A DNA stretch of 64,000 bases from Patiriisocius sp047730165. GTDB taxonomy: Bacteria > Bacteroidota > Bacteroidia > Flavobacteriales > Flavobacteriaceae. The translations under genes and the position numbers were made by a program. The notes under the pieces were generated by a model, which worked only from the letters and a program-made list of their open reading frames with translations, was not told the DNA's origin and did not search any database. Below are positions 25,001 to 32,990 of this stretch, one piece after another. Each line of letters opens with the position of its first letter. Within the stretch, counting starts at the first letter, position 1. The stretch spans positions 496,001 to 560,000 of the forward strand of contig NZ_CP159834.1 of the NCBI RefSeq assembly GCF_047730165.1, given 5' to 3'.

Positions 25001-26277
25001 GTAGCATAATCTGTCCCGTCATTTACACTGATACCAAAACCTGTACCTACAGTAGCAATATCTCTTATAGATTCATTTAAGATTGACATTTCATTTCCTT
25101 CAATTCCAAAAGGGTTAAAATCATTATTCCCGTTATCAGGGAATGCACCTCTCGATTTGTTTAAGAATCCTCCAGGAGGAAAGTCAAGCCCAACGTTTGA
25201 CAAATCTGATTCTCCAATGTCCTGAATCGCGACAATGTTACGCACATTCTCTGTACGGTTTGTTCTATTTGTAATCCATATTTCTGCCCTAGTAATCTGT
25301 ATATTGCTGTTGATAAATGGATACTGATCTAAAGTTCTGTTATAATTATCTCTAAAGTAGTGTGCTAAAAAGAAGTGACGATTTTCATCGTATTCTGAAG
25401 CAAAGAATTCATAATCAGTAACCGTAGCACCACCTTCTGCAGTGACAGAACGTGTTTCAGATTTCTGCTCTGAGAATACTCCTGTAATTGTAGTCTTACC
25501 AAATTGTAATTGCGTCTTTACACCAAAAAGACTCTGAGCCCCCTGAATCAGAGTGCTATTGAGTGGCATACTTACATTCCCTACTTCAATTTTCTGGATA
25601 ATATCATCTTCTGTAGGTGTGAATTCTAACTTAATTTGATTCTGAAAATCAAAGGTTGATTGAGTGTCATAATTTGCAGTTACTTGCAAACGCTCTCCCA
25701 CTTTACCTAATAAACTTAGACTAATACGCTGATCAAAGTCAAAAGAACGGTTTACTCTATTTCTTGGAGAGAAGGCGGGATTGTCTTGCTTTGTGTATAG
25801 TAACCCAAGATCCATCTCAACACTACCTTGAGGTATTACCTCAATCGTATTACCCCCAAAAATAGATTCAAAAACGTTTGATTCTACATAAAAGGATGGT
25901 AATAAATTTTTCTGTAAATCATCAGACCCTTCTTTTTTCCCATCTGCTGCATTTATTTTATCCTTGAAGTATTGTTTCATTTCCTCTTTCATAATGAGGT
26001 TTTGATACTCTTCTGGAGTTAAGATAATGGGATAAGAAAGGTTAAAATCACCAAGCGTTTTGTTGTAGATGTATCTGTCCGTAATAGGATCATACACATA
26101 CAAGTCTTGAATGCTCGGTGGAGTGGGAAGTTCCATCCTACCCATAGCAACTGTGGTTACTTCAGGTTCTGGGTCTGTGTCCGTTTCTTGAGCGGTCATA
26201 CTACCGCTAATGAATATACTTAAAACGAATAACAGCTTAAAAAAGCTGTTTGTGGTTACGTGATTGTTTGTGTTCAA
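19018..26277 (-). CDS. sprA: Cell-surface protein SprA, type IX secretion translocon
   Basis: Giant outer-membrane beta-barrel that forms the protein-conducting pore of the T9SS; needed for gliding and secretion in flavobacteria. At 2,419 residues it matches the family. Signal peptide about 1-29 (FISGSMTAQE). The N-terminal region PSIQDLYVYDPITDRYIYN and the repeated SprA-type blocks (VEVGNVSMPLNSTLIQGAQSLFG, GKATAYVDDFE) are typical, and it ends in a barrel strand GITLRYNFGN. It starts 4 nt after the ruvA stop. The window also holds a T9SS cargo (the deiminase at 720-2468). Confidence 0.96.
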   Translation of the reverse strand: MNTNNHVTTNSFFKLLFVLSIFISGSMTAQETDTDPEPEVTTVAMGRMELPTPPSIQDLYVYDPITDRYIYNKTLGDFNLSYPIILTPEEYQNLIMKEEMKQYFKDKINAADGKKEGSDDLQKNLLPSFYVESNVFESIFGGNTIEVIPQGSVEMDLGLLYTKQDNPAFSPRNRVNRSFDFDQRISLSLLGKVGERLQVTANYDTQSTFDFQNQIKLEFTPTEDDIIQKIEVGNVSMPLNSTLIQGAQSLFGVKTQLQFGKTTITGVFSEQKSETRSVTAEGGATVTDYEFFASEYDENRHFFLAHYFRDNYNRTLDQYPFINSNIQITRAEIWITNRTNRTENVRNIVAIQDIGESDLSNVGLDFPPGGFLNKSRGAFPDNGNNDFNPFGIEGNEMSILNESIRDIATVGTGFGISVNDGTDYATLENARRLQVNEYDLNTQLGYISLNQRLNNDEVLGVAFQYTVNGKVFQVGEFSTDGVDANGGEIPVVPDPEMDPEELPEAAIQQNLIVKLLKSSITSVNEPVWDLMMKNIYSLGALQLEKEDFRLNILYTNPSPINYITAAEGTMEFPAEPLPEDVDNTVLLRVFNLDRLNFNNDPQQGGDGFFDFYPGITVDQRNGRVIFTSVEPFGEYLFNKLEGTTSSANYDIPETYNANQNQYVYRSLYRTTKTQAEQEDSDKNLFQIKGRYKSTGSDGIPIGAFNIPQGSVTVTAGGRTLVEGVDYTVNYQLGRVQIIDPSLQASNTPINISVENNTLFGQQTKRFTGLNVEHKFNENFLIGGTYLNLNERPLTQKSNYNNEPINNTVFGFNAAYSAEVPFLTRLVNKLPNIDTDVESNMSIRGEFAYLMPGSPKVSDFGGKATAYVDDFEASQTGLDISSPLSWSLSSSPIDFGGEFENGMLDYNYKRARLNWYTIDPIFYSSQRPDGITDNDLSSPFTRRVFRDEIFPNQDIIQGQTQALFTLDLNYDPTERGQYNYNPSTSADGNGDLNVLSNPADNFGGIMRQLNTTDFERSNVEYIQFWVMNPFLYDENATNMGGTLRFNLGNISEDILKDGRKQYENGLPDVAGEAGGTTAVVYGKVPTNQALIYTFDSTGDARIAQDIGYDGYSDAEEVADFGAFGQDPARDNYLYFLQAEGTIRDRYKFYNGSQGNSPETVSDTDRGNSAIPDIEDVNRDKTMNTVDSYFEYEIPIAPGTMNAAANEFITDFKEIEVATPNGESLTTQWVQFKIPISEPDRAVNGITDFRSIRFMRMYMAGFTQPTTLRFGTMELVRGDYRRYTQTLDATGEDPDLDDTVYEVEAVNIEENENRQPIPYRLPPGVIREQLNNNNNIIRQNEQSLAMRACGLEPNDGRSVYKNFQVDMRQYENLEMFIHAESITDEVPLADGEMVAFMRLGNDLSENFYEIQIPLNPTQFGATSDEEIWPTANRMELRLSLLQNIKSMVLDPNTPLPTASADGVIFFNESELSDDGSASENELRIGIKGNPSFGNVRIIMLGLKNAADMDICGEVWFNELRLSELKNQGGWAAVASVDANLADFANITATANKSTIGFGSVDQAPNARSREDSEGYDFVTNLNLGQMLPNKWGIQLPFNYGRSVATITPQFDPEFQDIELESRLDNTENAADRDRILEQSIDFTKRQSVNLIGVRKERSGDGAPNVYDIENFTFSGSYNQLDHNDYEVEEAFEQVVRTGATYNYNFTAKPLEPFKKNDSLFTSKYLQFLKDINLNYLPSNINLGSNITRKYNEIKFREIGLDEEFLSAPKLFQRNYLFDWNYGVNWNLTKSLRFNFTATNNRIVTNYLDPEEQEDGTIEFIPDNSIGVWDGFFDVGDPNLHQQQLELNYDLPFDKFAFLKFIRATYSYTGTFQWQGGSDLFNEIQIDLSDGTTGTYNLGNTVQNSSAHRINSNLDFNSFYRAVGLTKKRVSVGDDKSRRNSSLKKGSNRIGGKDESKEETRGKSAAGNGLSSVDKASNTFIGIATMIKKVQLNYTQNEGTFLPGYTPTIGFAGTLKPTTGFTLGSQREVRELAARKGWLTLYPEYNEQYTETDTRQLDVQANLEPFRDLKIDLNANRTYSENYSENYIVRDGLYNSLTPNTFGNFNISTFLLKTAFGQSDENGSAAFDDFRSNRRVIADRLATEFYGNGDFDTDDDGYPVGFGKTSQDVLLPAFLSAYKGSDASKESTGILRDVPLPNWDIKYTGLMKIDWFKKNFKRFSLQHGYQAGYTVNQFQTNLDYNRQDPTETNQAGNFKSEIFLTNVNLTEQFSPLIRVDFEMKNSVKILAELRKDRALGLSFANNLLTEIIGNEVTLGLGYRIKDLRMATNFGGKKRILKSDLNFKLDGSVRNNKTIIRYLDLSNNQITAGQTIYGLQFSADYALSKNLTALFYYDHTFSEYAISTAFPQTTVRSGITLRYNFGN

Positions 26278-26281
26278 AAGG

Positions 26282-26863
26282 CTACAAATTTTTTAAAGCT
26301 TGTTTTATTATCTCCTCGACGGTTGCATCTGGGTGTTGTTGGACAATTTTGTCACACACCTTTTCAGCGACTTTCCTAGCAAAACCTAAGGTCTCCAAAG
26401 CAGATAACGCTTCATTTTTGTTCGTATTGCTCGAAATGGCAGAAACATTCTCCATCCCAAATACTTTAATTATTTTATCTTTTAGATCTAGAATGACCCG
26501 TTGGGCAGTTTTTGCCCCTATTCCTTTAACAGACTGAATCACAGCAACATCTTCAGAGGCAATCGCCTCCATCACTTGTTTTGGGTCTAAAGAAGAAAGC
26601 ATTGTTCTAGCGATACTTGCTCCTACACCCGAAACAGAAATAAGTAATCTAAATATTTCACGTTCTGTTTTTGTTGAAAATCCGTAGAGTGTATGCGAAT
26701 CTTCTTTAACCTGCAAATGCGTGTATAACAGAACATTTTCTGTAGAAGGTAGTTGAGAAAAGGTATGAAGCGAGATATTTATAAAATACCCCACGCCGCT
26801 ACTTTCTATCACAACATCTGTGTGATTTTTCTCAATCATTTTACCCTGAACGTGGTGGATCAT
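26282..26863 (-). CDS. ruvA: Holliday junction branch migration protein RuvA
   Basis: Binds four-way junctions and loads RuvB helicase. The 193-residue protein has an N-terminal OB domain (MIHHVQGKMIEKN...GVGYFINISLHT) and two helix-hairpin-helix motifs (LISVSGVGASIARTML, IQSVKGIGAKTAQRVI). The C-terminal three-helix RuvB-binding domain is ALSALETLGFARKVAEKV. First gene of the sprA operon; ruvB is encoded separately about 5 kb to the right. Confidence 0.96.
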   Translation of the reverse strand: MIHHVQGKMIEKNHTDVVIESSGVGYFINISLHTFSQLPSTENVLLYTHLQVKEDSHTLYGFSTKTEREIFRLLISVSGVGASIARTMLSSLDPKQVMEAIASEDVAVIQSVKGIGAKTAQRVILDLKDKIIKVFGMENVSAISSNTNKNEALSALETLGFARKVAEKVCDKIVQQHPDATVEEIIKQALKNL

Positions 26864-26884
26864 TATTTCCTAATGTTAAGAGTT

Positions 26885-26892
26885 CAAATATA
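26885..26892 (-). promoter_or_regulatory. -7 box (TATATTTG) of the ruvA-sprA operon
   Basis: Exact TAnnTTTG match on the minus strand, 21 nt above the ruvA ATG. Predicted leader about 18 nt. Confidence 0.6.
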
Positions 26893-26938
26893 GCATAATT
26901 ATTCAGTAAGAAAACTCGCTAACCACAATAAAGTAGAC

Positions 26939-29239
26939 TTACTTTTTAGCTTTGGCGTCTTCTTTCTCACGTTTCTCTTTTTGCTGAGAATCTACAACCG
27001 CAACCGCAGCCATATTTACTATTTCTTCCACACTCGCTCCTAACTGTAAAATATGTACTGGTTTGCGCATCCCAAGCATGATAGGCCCTATAGACTCAAC
27101 ATTATTCAACTCCTTTAATAATTTATAATTACTATTGGCAGAGTCTAAATTCGGAAATATTAAGGCATTCACTTTTTTGCCAGCTAATTTAGAAAACGGA
27201 AAATTCTTCTGGAGCATCTCGCTATTAAGGGCGAAATCTGTCTGGAGCTCACCATCCACGTGCATGTCAGGACTCGCGCGATGCAAGTATCTCACAGCTT
27301 CTCTCACTTTTGTCGCATGCGGGTCTTTTGAAGAACCAAAATTTGCATACGATATCATCGCAATCACAGGATCAAGACCAAACAACTTCATGGTATAATT
27401 GGTCATTTGAGCAATTTTCGCAAGCTCTTTTGCTGTAGGATCAATATTAATAGATGTATCTGAAATAAACAAAGGGCCTCTTTTGGTCAACATCATATTT
27501 GTTGTGGCCACTTTGCTCACACCGTCAAATCTACCTATCGTTTCAAGTACTGGTCTCACTACGGCAGGATACGCCCTAGAATAACCAGAAATCATAGCGT
27601 CTGCATCTCCTTCGTTGACCATCATTGCTGCAAAATAATTGCGAGAACGCATCATGTTTTGAGCATCAAAATAAGTAATTCCATTTCGTTGTCTATTCTT
27701 AAAATGCTTCTCTGCATAGCGATTTCTTTGCGCCGTTTCTTCATCACTTTTAGGATCGATTATCATCACTTTTGCGTCATATTCAATCTGCTCCATCAAC
27801 TCTTCAATCACTTCTCTTCTTCCTAATAAAATAGGAATAGCCACTCCTTCATCATGGACTATTTGGGCAGCCTTCAAAACATCAAGGTGATCAGCCTCTG
27901 CAAAGACAATGCGCTTTGGATTGGTCTTAGCCCGATTCATTAAGAGTCTGACAATTTTATTATCACTCCCCATCCGTTCATTAAGTTCATCTTCATATTT
28001 CTGCCAGTCTGTTATGGGCGCTTGCGCCACACCACTCTCCATAGCAGCTTTTGCCACCGCTGGGGGAACTCTAGAAATAAGTCTTGGATCAAAAGGCTTT
28101 GGTATAATATAATCTGTCCCAAAATTTAATTTTGTCTCTCCATAGGCAATATTCACTTGCTCTGGCACTGCTTCTTTAGCTAACGCTGCAAGCGCTTTCA
28201 CTGCCGCCATTTTCATAGCCTCATTGATCTTAGTCGCACGCACATCAAGCGCACCTCTAAAAATAAATGGGAACCCAAGTACATTATTCACTTGGTTAGG
28301 ATGGTCGCTACGACCGGTAGCCATAATAATATCGTCGCGGGTTTTACAAGCAAGCTCGTACTCTATTTCTGGATCTGGGTTTGCCATAGCAAAAACAATA
28401 GGACGCTTGGCCATAGACTTTAACATCTTAGGGGTGACAATATTTGCAACAGACAATCCCACAAAAACGTCTGCATCTTTCATAGCCTCATCCAGCGTAT
28501 CAATCTTCCTACTTGTTGCAAACTCCTCTTTTTCTGGAGTTAAATTATCACGATCTTTTCTAATGACTCCTTTACTATCGAGCATCACAATGTTTTTTGC
28601 GCTCGCACCAAAGGCCTTATATAACTTAGTACAAGAAACAGCCGCAGCACCTGCACCACTAATTACAATCTTTACTTTCCCTATTTTTTTCTTGGTAATT
28701 TCTAAAGCATTTAATAATGCAGCGGCAGATATGATTGCCGTCCCGTGCTGATCATCGTGCATTACCGGAATATCTAGTTCGTCCCTGAGCCTACGCTCAA
28801 TTTCAAACGCTTCTGGTGCTTTAATATCTTCTAGGTTAATCCCTCCAAAAGTAGGAGCAATGTTCTTTACAGTCTCAATAAAAGACTCCACGTCTTCAGT
28901 GCCTATCTCGATATCAAATACATCTATATCTGCAAAAATCTTAAAAAGCAATCCTTTCCCTTCCATTACTGGCTTTGAAGCTTCTGGACCTATATTTCCT
29001 AGACCCAAAACAGCCGTTCCGTTTGAGATCACTGCGACTAGATTCCCTTTTGCAGTGTATTTATAAACGTTCTCAATATCCTTGGCAATCTCTAGACAAG
29101 GCTCGGCAACCCCAGGAGAATAAGCCAACGACAAATCTCTTTGTGTAGCGTACTTCTTAGTAGGCACAACCTCGATCTTACCCGGCTTTGGCTTAGCATG
29201 ATATAATAAGGCCTCTCTTCGCTTGCTTTGTTTACTCAT
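26939..29239 (-). CDS. maeB: NADP-dependent malic enzyme with C-terminal phosphotransacetylase-like domain
   Basis: Oxidative decarboxylation of malate to pyruvate, producing NADPH. The 766-residue MaeB-type fusion has the malic N-terminal domain (LSLAYSPGVAEPC, FADIDVFDIEIG, catalytic Lys/Asp region IPVMHDDQHGTAII), a Rossmann domain (VISGAGAAAVSC), and a PTA-like domain from about 430 (KRIVFAEADH...TNMMLTKRGPLFISDTSINIDPTAKELA). In homologues the PTA domain is regulatory and binds acetyl-CoA. The C-terminus is Lys/Glu-rich. Monocistronic. Confidence 0.95.
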   Translation of the reverse strand: MSKQSKRREALLYHAKPKPGKIEVVPTKKYATQRDLSLAYSPGVAEPCLEIAKDIENVYKYTAKGNLVAVISNGTAVLGLGNIGPEASKPVMEGKGLLFKIFADIDVFDIEIGTEDVESFIETVKNIAPTFGGINLEDIKAPEAFEIERRLRDELDIPVMHDDQHGTAIISAAALLNALEITKKKIGKVKIVISGAGAAAVSCTKLYKAFGASAKNIVMLDSKGVIRKDRDNLTPEKEEFATSRKIDTLDEAMKDADVFVGLSVANIVTPKMLKSMAKRPIVFAMANPDPEIEYELACKTRDDIIMATGRSDHPNQVNNVLGFPFIFRGALDVRATKINEAMKMAAVKALAALAKEAVPEQVNIAYGETKLNFGTDYIIPKPFDPRLISRVPPAVAKAAMESGVAQAPITDWQKYEDELNERMGSDNKIVRLLMNRAKTNPKRIVFAEADHLDVLKAAQIVHDEGVAIPILLGRREVIEELMEQIEYDAKVMIIDPKSDEETAQRNRYAEKHFKNRQRNGITYFDAQNMMRSRNYFAAMMVNEGDADAMISGYSRAYPAVVRPVLETIGRFDGVSKVATTNMMLTKRGPLFISDTSINIDPTAKELAKIAQMTNYTMKLFGLDPVIAMISYANFGSSKDPHATKVREAVRYLHRASPDMHVDGELQTDFALNSEMLQKNFPFSKLAGKKVNALIFPNLDSANSNYKLLKELNNVESIGPIMLGMRKPVHILQLGASVEEIVNMAAVAVVDSQQKEKREKEDAKAKK

Positions 29240-29263
29240 ATAGTGGGAAATTAACTTGTATCA

Positions 29264-29271
29264 CAAATATA
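29264..29271 (-). promoter_or_regulatory. -7 box (TATATTTG) of maeB
   Basis: Exact TAnnTTTG match on the minus strand, 24 nt above the ATG at 29239. Confidence 0.6.
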
Positions 29272-29429
29272 ATTAATCTTAGTGATGCATTTTTTCTTGA
29301 GGCAAGTATTTGTTTTGAATCATCGAGATAGGATACAAGACTAGTGTAAGTTTTTGAAAAGGCGCATTCAATATACTTAACGAATTTAGGATCAGAGACA
29401 ATTTGTTAGTCTTGATTCTAAGACAAAAA

Positions 29430-30356
29430 TCACTTCTTTTTCAAAAAATCAATATTCCTTTTCAACCCAGTATACTTCGTTCTTTTTATGGGACTCATTT
29501 TAAAGATTTCTGTAAACACTTCTTGGGTGATTTCTTCCCATTCTTTTTTATCCATCGCGAGCAACTTTGGATTTGGATCAAAAAGGGGTTCGCGATGTGA
29601 TTGACTAAAACGATTCCAGGGACACACATCTTGGCATACATCACAGCCAAACATCCAGTCATCCATAGTACTTCTGAAATGTTCTGGGATTTCATTTTTA
29701 AGCTCTATCGTTGCATAAGAGATACACTTGCTGCCATCAACCACGTATGGATCTACTATAGCCTGAGTAGGGCACGCATCTATGCAGGCGGTGCAGCTTC
29801 CGCAATGGTCTGTGACCGGCGTGTCATAGTCTAATTCTAAATCAACAATCAACTCGGCTATAAAGTAAAAGGAGCCTACTTGTTTGGTTAAAAGATTGCT
29901 GTGTTTTCCCATCCATCCCAAACCACTTTTTGCAGCCCATGCTTTGTCAAGCACTGGCGCACTATCAACAAAAGCACGCCCGTGAACGTCGCCTATTTCC
30001 GAAGTAATAAAGTGGAGTAGTTCTTTTAATTTGTCCTTGATAACGACGTGGTAATCGCTGCCGTATGCATATTTCGAAATTTTAAAAGCGGCTTCATTCT
30101 GTTCCTTCTCCGGAAAGTAATTAAGCAATAAGGAAATCACAGTCTTGCTGCTTTCGACTAATTTTGTAGGGTCAAGACGTTTGTCAAAATGGTTCTCCAT
30201 ATAAGACATCTCGCCATGCATATTCTTATTAAGCCACGCTTCGAGTCGCGGTGCTTCTTCCTCTAGAAAACCTGCTTTGCTCATGCCGCAAGACAGAAAA
30301 CCAAGGCGTTTGGCCTCGGCTTTAATTAGGGAAGTGTTATATGTTGTCGATGACAC
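29430..30356 (-). CDS. queG: Epoxyqueuosine reductase
   Basis: Last step of queuosine synthesis in tRNA: reduction of epoxyqueuosine using cobalamin and two 4Fe-4S clusters. The 308-residue protein has the N-terminal cobalamin-binding part with FVDSAPVLDKAWAAKSGLGWMGKHSNLL in pieces. The ferredoxin motifs are CGSCTACIDACPTQ and CDVCQDVCPWNRF. It lacks the C-terminal HEAT-like extension of longer QueG proteins, as is common in Bacteroidota. Third gene of ruvB-P450-queG, 6 nt after the P450 stop. Confidence 0.95.
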   Translation of the reverse strand: MSSTTYNTSLIKAEAKRLGFLSCGMSKAGFLEEEAPRLEAWLNKNMHGEMSYMENHFDKRLDPTKLVESSKTVISLLLNYFPEKEQNEAAFKISKYAYGSDYHVVIKDKLKELLHFITSEIGDVHGRAFVDSAPVLDKAWAAKSGLGWMGKHSNLLTKQVGSFYFIAELIVDLELDYDTPVTDHCGSCTACIDACPTQAIVDPYVVDGSKCISYATIELKNEIPEHFRSTMDDWMFGCDVCQDVCPWNRFSQSHREPLFDPNPKLLAMDKKEWEEITQEVFTEIFKMSPIKRTKYTGLKRNIDFLKKK

Positions 30357-30362
30357 GTTGAA

Positions 30363-31691
30363 CTATCTTTTCTGAAATTGTAAGATAGCATTTTTAGGCT
30401 TTAATGTAATCAAGGGTGTTATTTCAATTTCGGAAGTTTTATGCGCTATTTTGAAGTTTGACACTAGTGTTTGTAAAGCCATTACCATCTCGTAAATTGC
30501 AAAATTATTGCCGACACACATACGAGGGCCTGCCCCAAAAGGGAAGTAGTGTGACGAATATTCTTTTTTAGCAACTCCCATAAAACGTTCGGGCTTGAAG
30601 GCTAATGGTGCTTCCCAAAAATCTGGATCTTTGTGAATCTCATATAAAGAGAACAATAAACTGGAACCTTTAGGGATCTCCATCTTTTCAAAAACATCAT
30701 CTTCAATATTCACTCTATCTATGAAATAGGCAGGCGGATAGAGTCGCATAGACTCTTCTATGACCGCTTTTGTATAAGGGCTTTCTTTTAAACGCTGCAT
30801 CAAGTCTTCTGAAGTAAAACGTTGCATCTCTTGCATAATTTGCTCTTGCACCTCTGGATGTTGCGCCAAGAGCTGGGCAGCAAATGTGAGTGCGTTACTT
30901 GTGGTCTCGTGCCCTGCTGTAAATAGGATAAGTAACTCATCTATCAACTGTTCTTCTTCCATTGCGCTACCATCTTCATAGCGCGCATCGAGAAGCATAT
31001 CTAATAAGTCATCAAAACGCTCGTCCCCTTTCTTGCGTTCTACGATAAGCTTCTTTAAAATCGTTCTAGCTTCTCCTGTTAAAGCAACATGCTTTTCTAT
31101 TTTACCACTTGCTTTAAACCACCAACCTAAATAGGGTTGTCTCAATTCTCTCACGAGCATATTTTGAGCAGCTTCTGTTATATGCTGGATTTGATTTATT
31201 TCTTCATTATCGATCGCACTACTAAACAATGATTTTGCTACCGTTTGAAACGCGAGATCATTCATGATTGGGAAAATATCAAAATCTGTAAGGGTTTCAA
31301 TCTTTAAAATTTCTGAAGTAATGGCAGCCTTAATGTTGTCTAGCAGCAACATCAATTGCTTTTTATGAAATGCTGGCTGTATAAGTTTTCGCTGTGTTTG
31401 CCAGTGCGCTCCTTCTGCCGTAAGAAGTCCTTTACCTACGTATTTTGCAAGGTCTTTTGTCTGGATGGTTGACTTTGCGTAGTTGCGCTGATTTTTCTGT
31501 AAGACATATTGTAATAATCCCGCATCTCGAGAAAATATAACGGAATCTGTAAAGCTGATATTGAGCCGAAATGTATTTCCTAATCGCTCAAAATTGTCTT
31601 TATGAAAAGGCAATGGGTTTTTAAGGATATCAAGCGAATGTTTTAAAAATCGTGCTAATGATACTTCTGGAATTTGGTTTTTATCTTTCAT
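30363..31691 (-). CDS. Cytochrome P450
   Basis: Heme monooxygenase of 442 residues. Seen: I-helix oxygen-activation motif FTAGHETTSNAL; K-helix ExxR in VIEESMRLYPP; PERF motif FKPERFM; heme loop FPFGAGPRMCVGNNFA with the axial Cys. No N-terminal membrane anchor, so it is a soluble class needing separate redox partners, which are not in the window. The ATG overlaps the ruvB stop by one base (TAATG), implying translational coupling to a recombination gene. The substrate cannot be predicted; fatty-acid or terpenoid hydroxylation is typical of such CYPs. Confidence 0.95.
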   Translation of the reverse strand: MKDKNQIPEVSLARFLKHSLDILKNPLPFHKDNFERLGNTFRLNISFTDSVIFSRDAGLLQYVLQKNQRNYAKSTIQTKDLAKYVGKGLLTAEGAHWQTQRKLIQPAFHKKQLMLLLDNIKAAITSEILKIETLTDFDIFPIMNDLAFQTVAKSLFSSAIDNEEINQIQHITEAAQNMLVRELRQPYLGWWFKASGKIEKHVALTGEARTILKKLIVERKKGDERFDDLLDMLLDARYEDGSAMEEEQLIDELLILFTAGHETTSNALTFAAQLLAQHPEVQEQIMQEMQRFTSEDLMQRLKESPYTKAVIEESMRLYPPAYFIDRVNIEDDVFEKMEIPKGSSLLFSLYEIHKDPDFWEAPLAFKPERFMGVAKKEYSSHYFPFGAGPRMCVGNNFAIYEMVMALQTLVSNFKIAHKTSEIEITPLITLKPKNAILQFQKR

Positions 31692-32713
31692 TAAAATAAT
31701 CCTCCTTGTATGAGGCCTTTTACTTTTCCTAAATGTTTGTATGCTGCTTCTGTCACTTCACGACCTCTGGGGGTACGCATTATAAATCCTTGCTGTATCA
31801 AGAATGGCTCATATACTTCTTCTATAGTTTCTGGAGATTCTGACACGGCTGTTGCAATGGTGGTTATACCTACTGGGCCTCCTTTAAACTTGTCAATAAT
31901 AGTGGTCAAAATTTTATTGTCCATTTCATCCAGACCATGAGCGTCCACATTTAAGGCATTTAAGGCAAATTTTGCGATGGCAATATCAATTTTTCCGTCA
32001 CCCTTAATTTGGGCGAAATCTCGCACTCTTCTTAATAGTGCATTTGCGATACGAGGCGTTCCTCTACTACGCCCTGCAATCTCAATAGCTGCCTCCATAG
32101 AGATAGGCATATTTAATATGGTAGCGCTACGCTGTAAGATGGTGGTGAGCAATTCTGTTGTGTAATATTGTAGTCTTGATGTAATTCCGAATCGAGCTCT
32201 CATAGGAGCCGTTAATAATCCAGAACGCGTGGTTGCTCCTACTAAGGTAAATGGCGCCAAATGGATTTGAACTGATCTTGCATTAGGACCAGACTCTATC
32301 ATAATATCTATCTTATAATCTTCCATCGCTGAGTATAAATACTCCTCTACAATGGGACTAAGACGATGAATTTCGTCAATAAAAAGCACATCTCTTTCTT
32401 CAAGATTGGTAAGCAGACCCGCCAAATCTCCCGGCTTATCAAGCACTGGCCCAGAGGTAACTTTTATGCCCACTTCTAGTTCATTAGCAAGAATGTGCGC
32501 TAAGGTTGTTTTACCCAATCCTGGAGGGCCATGAAAGAGCGTGTGATCCAATGCTTCATCTCTTTGCTTAGCTGCTTGAACAAAAATTTGCAAGTTTTCT
32601 AAGGCTTGATCCTGACCTGTAAAATCTTCAAAAGAAAGCGGTCTTAACGTTTTCTCAATATCTATATCTTGAGGACTTAGGTTTTCTTCAGAAGGATCAA
32701 GGAATTCATTCAT
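31691..32713 (-). CDS. ruvB: Holliday junction branch migration helicase RuvB
   Basis: AAA+ motor that drives branch migration with RuvA. The 340-residue protein has Walker A HGPPGLGKTTLA (61-72), Walker B VLFIDEIHRLSP, sensor 1 VGATTRSG, the arginine-finger region PMRARFGI, and a C-terminal winged helix (QQGFIMRTPRGREVTEAAYKHL). The N-terminal run FLDPSEENLSPQDIDIEKTLRP matches the flavobacterial start. A TAnnTTTG box ends 5 nt before the ATG, so the mRNA may be leaderless. Confidence 0.97.
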   Translation of the reverse strand: MNEFLDPSEENLSPQDIDIEKTLRPLSFEDFTGQDQALENLQIFVQAAKQRDEALDHTLFHGPPGLGKTTLAHILANELEVGIKVTSGPVLDKPGDLAGLLTNLEERDVLFIDEIHRLSPIVEEYLYSAMEDYKIDIMIESGPNARSVQIHLAPFTLVGATTRSGLLTAPMRARFGITSRLQYYTTELLTTILQRSATILNMPISMEAAIEIAGRSRGTPRIANALLRRVRDFAQIKGDGKIDIAIAKFALNALNVDAHGLDEMDNKILTTIIDKFKGGPVGITTIATAVSESPETIEEVYEPFLIQQGFIMRTPRGREVTEAAYKHLGKVKGLIQGGLF

Positions 32714-32717
32714 AACA

Positions 32718-32725
32718 CAAATATA
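32718..32725 (-). promoter_or_regulatory. -7 box (TATATTTG) abutting ruvB
   Basis: Exact TAnnTTTG match on the minus strand. Its last G is only 5 nt above the ruvB ATG, so transcription would begin at or within a base or two of the start codon. Confidence 0.55.
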
Positions 32726-32905
32726 CGAAGGGAAAACCTAACCAGATGCCAGTGGTATCATGATTTGAACATTTATGAGATAATATTTTCTGCTTATTAA
32801 AGCGATTTTATTATCAATAAATACCAAACTTTTCTTATCTCAGGATTGCCCAAAAACAAGTTGTCACTAGCGTTGTCAGTCTTCTTTGTAAGGGTGTTTA
32901 AAGAT

Positions 32906-32935
32906 AAAAACCCCCTCATTTCTGAAAGGGCTTTT
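32906..32935 (-). terminator. Terminator of the act-cox operon
   Basis: Hairpin of AAAAGCCCTTT with GAGGGGGTTTTT (one mismatch) on the minus strand, followed by TTTTTATC. It lies 55 nt after the coxA stop. Confidence 0.7.
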
Positions 32936-32990
32936 AATAAGTTTAGGACTTCAATATCTTATTTAATTATAAGAAACTCCCCAAGATGGC

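Noticed and set aside
28224..28751. Plus-strand frame (175 codons) opposite the malic enzyme gene
   Set aside because: Shadow of a long, well-supported gene; Ser/Ala/Ile-rich with no motif.
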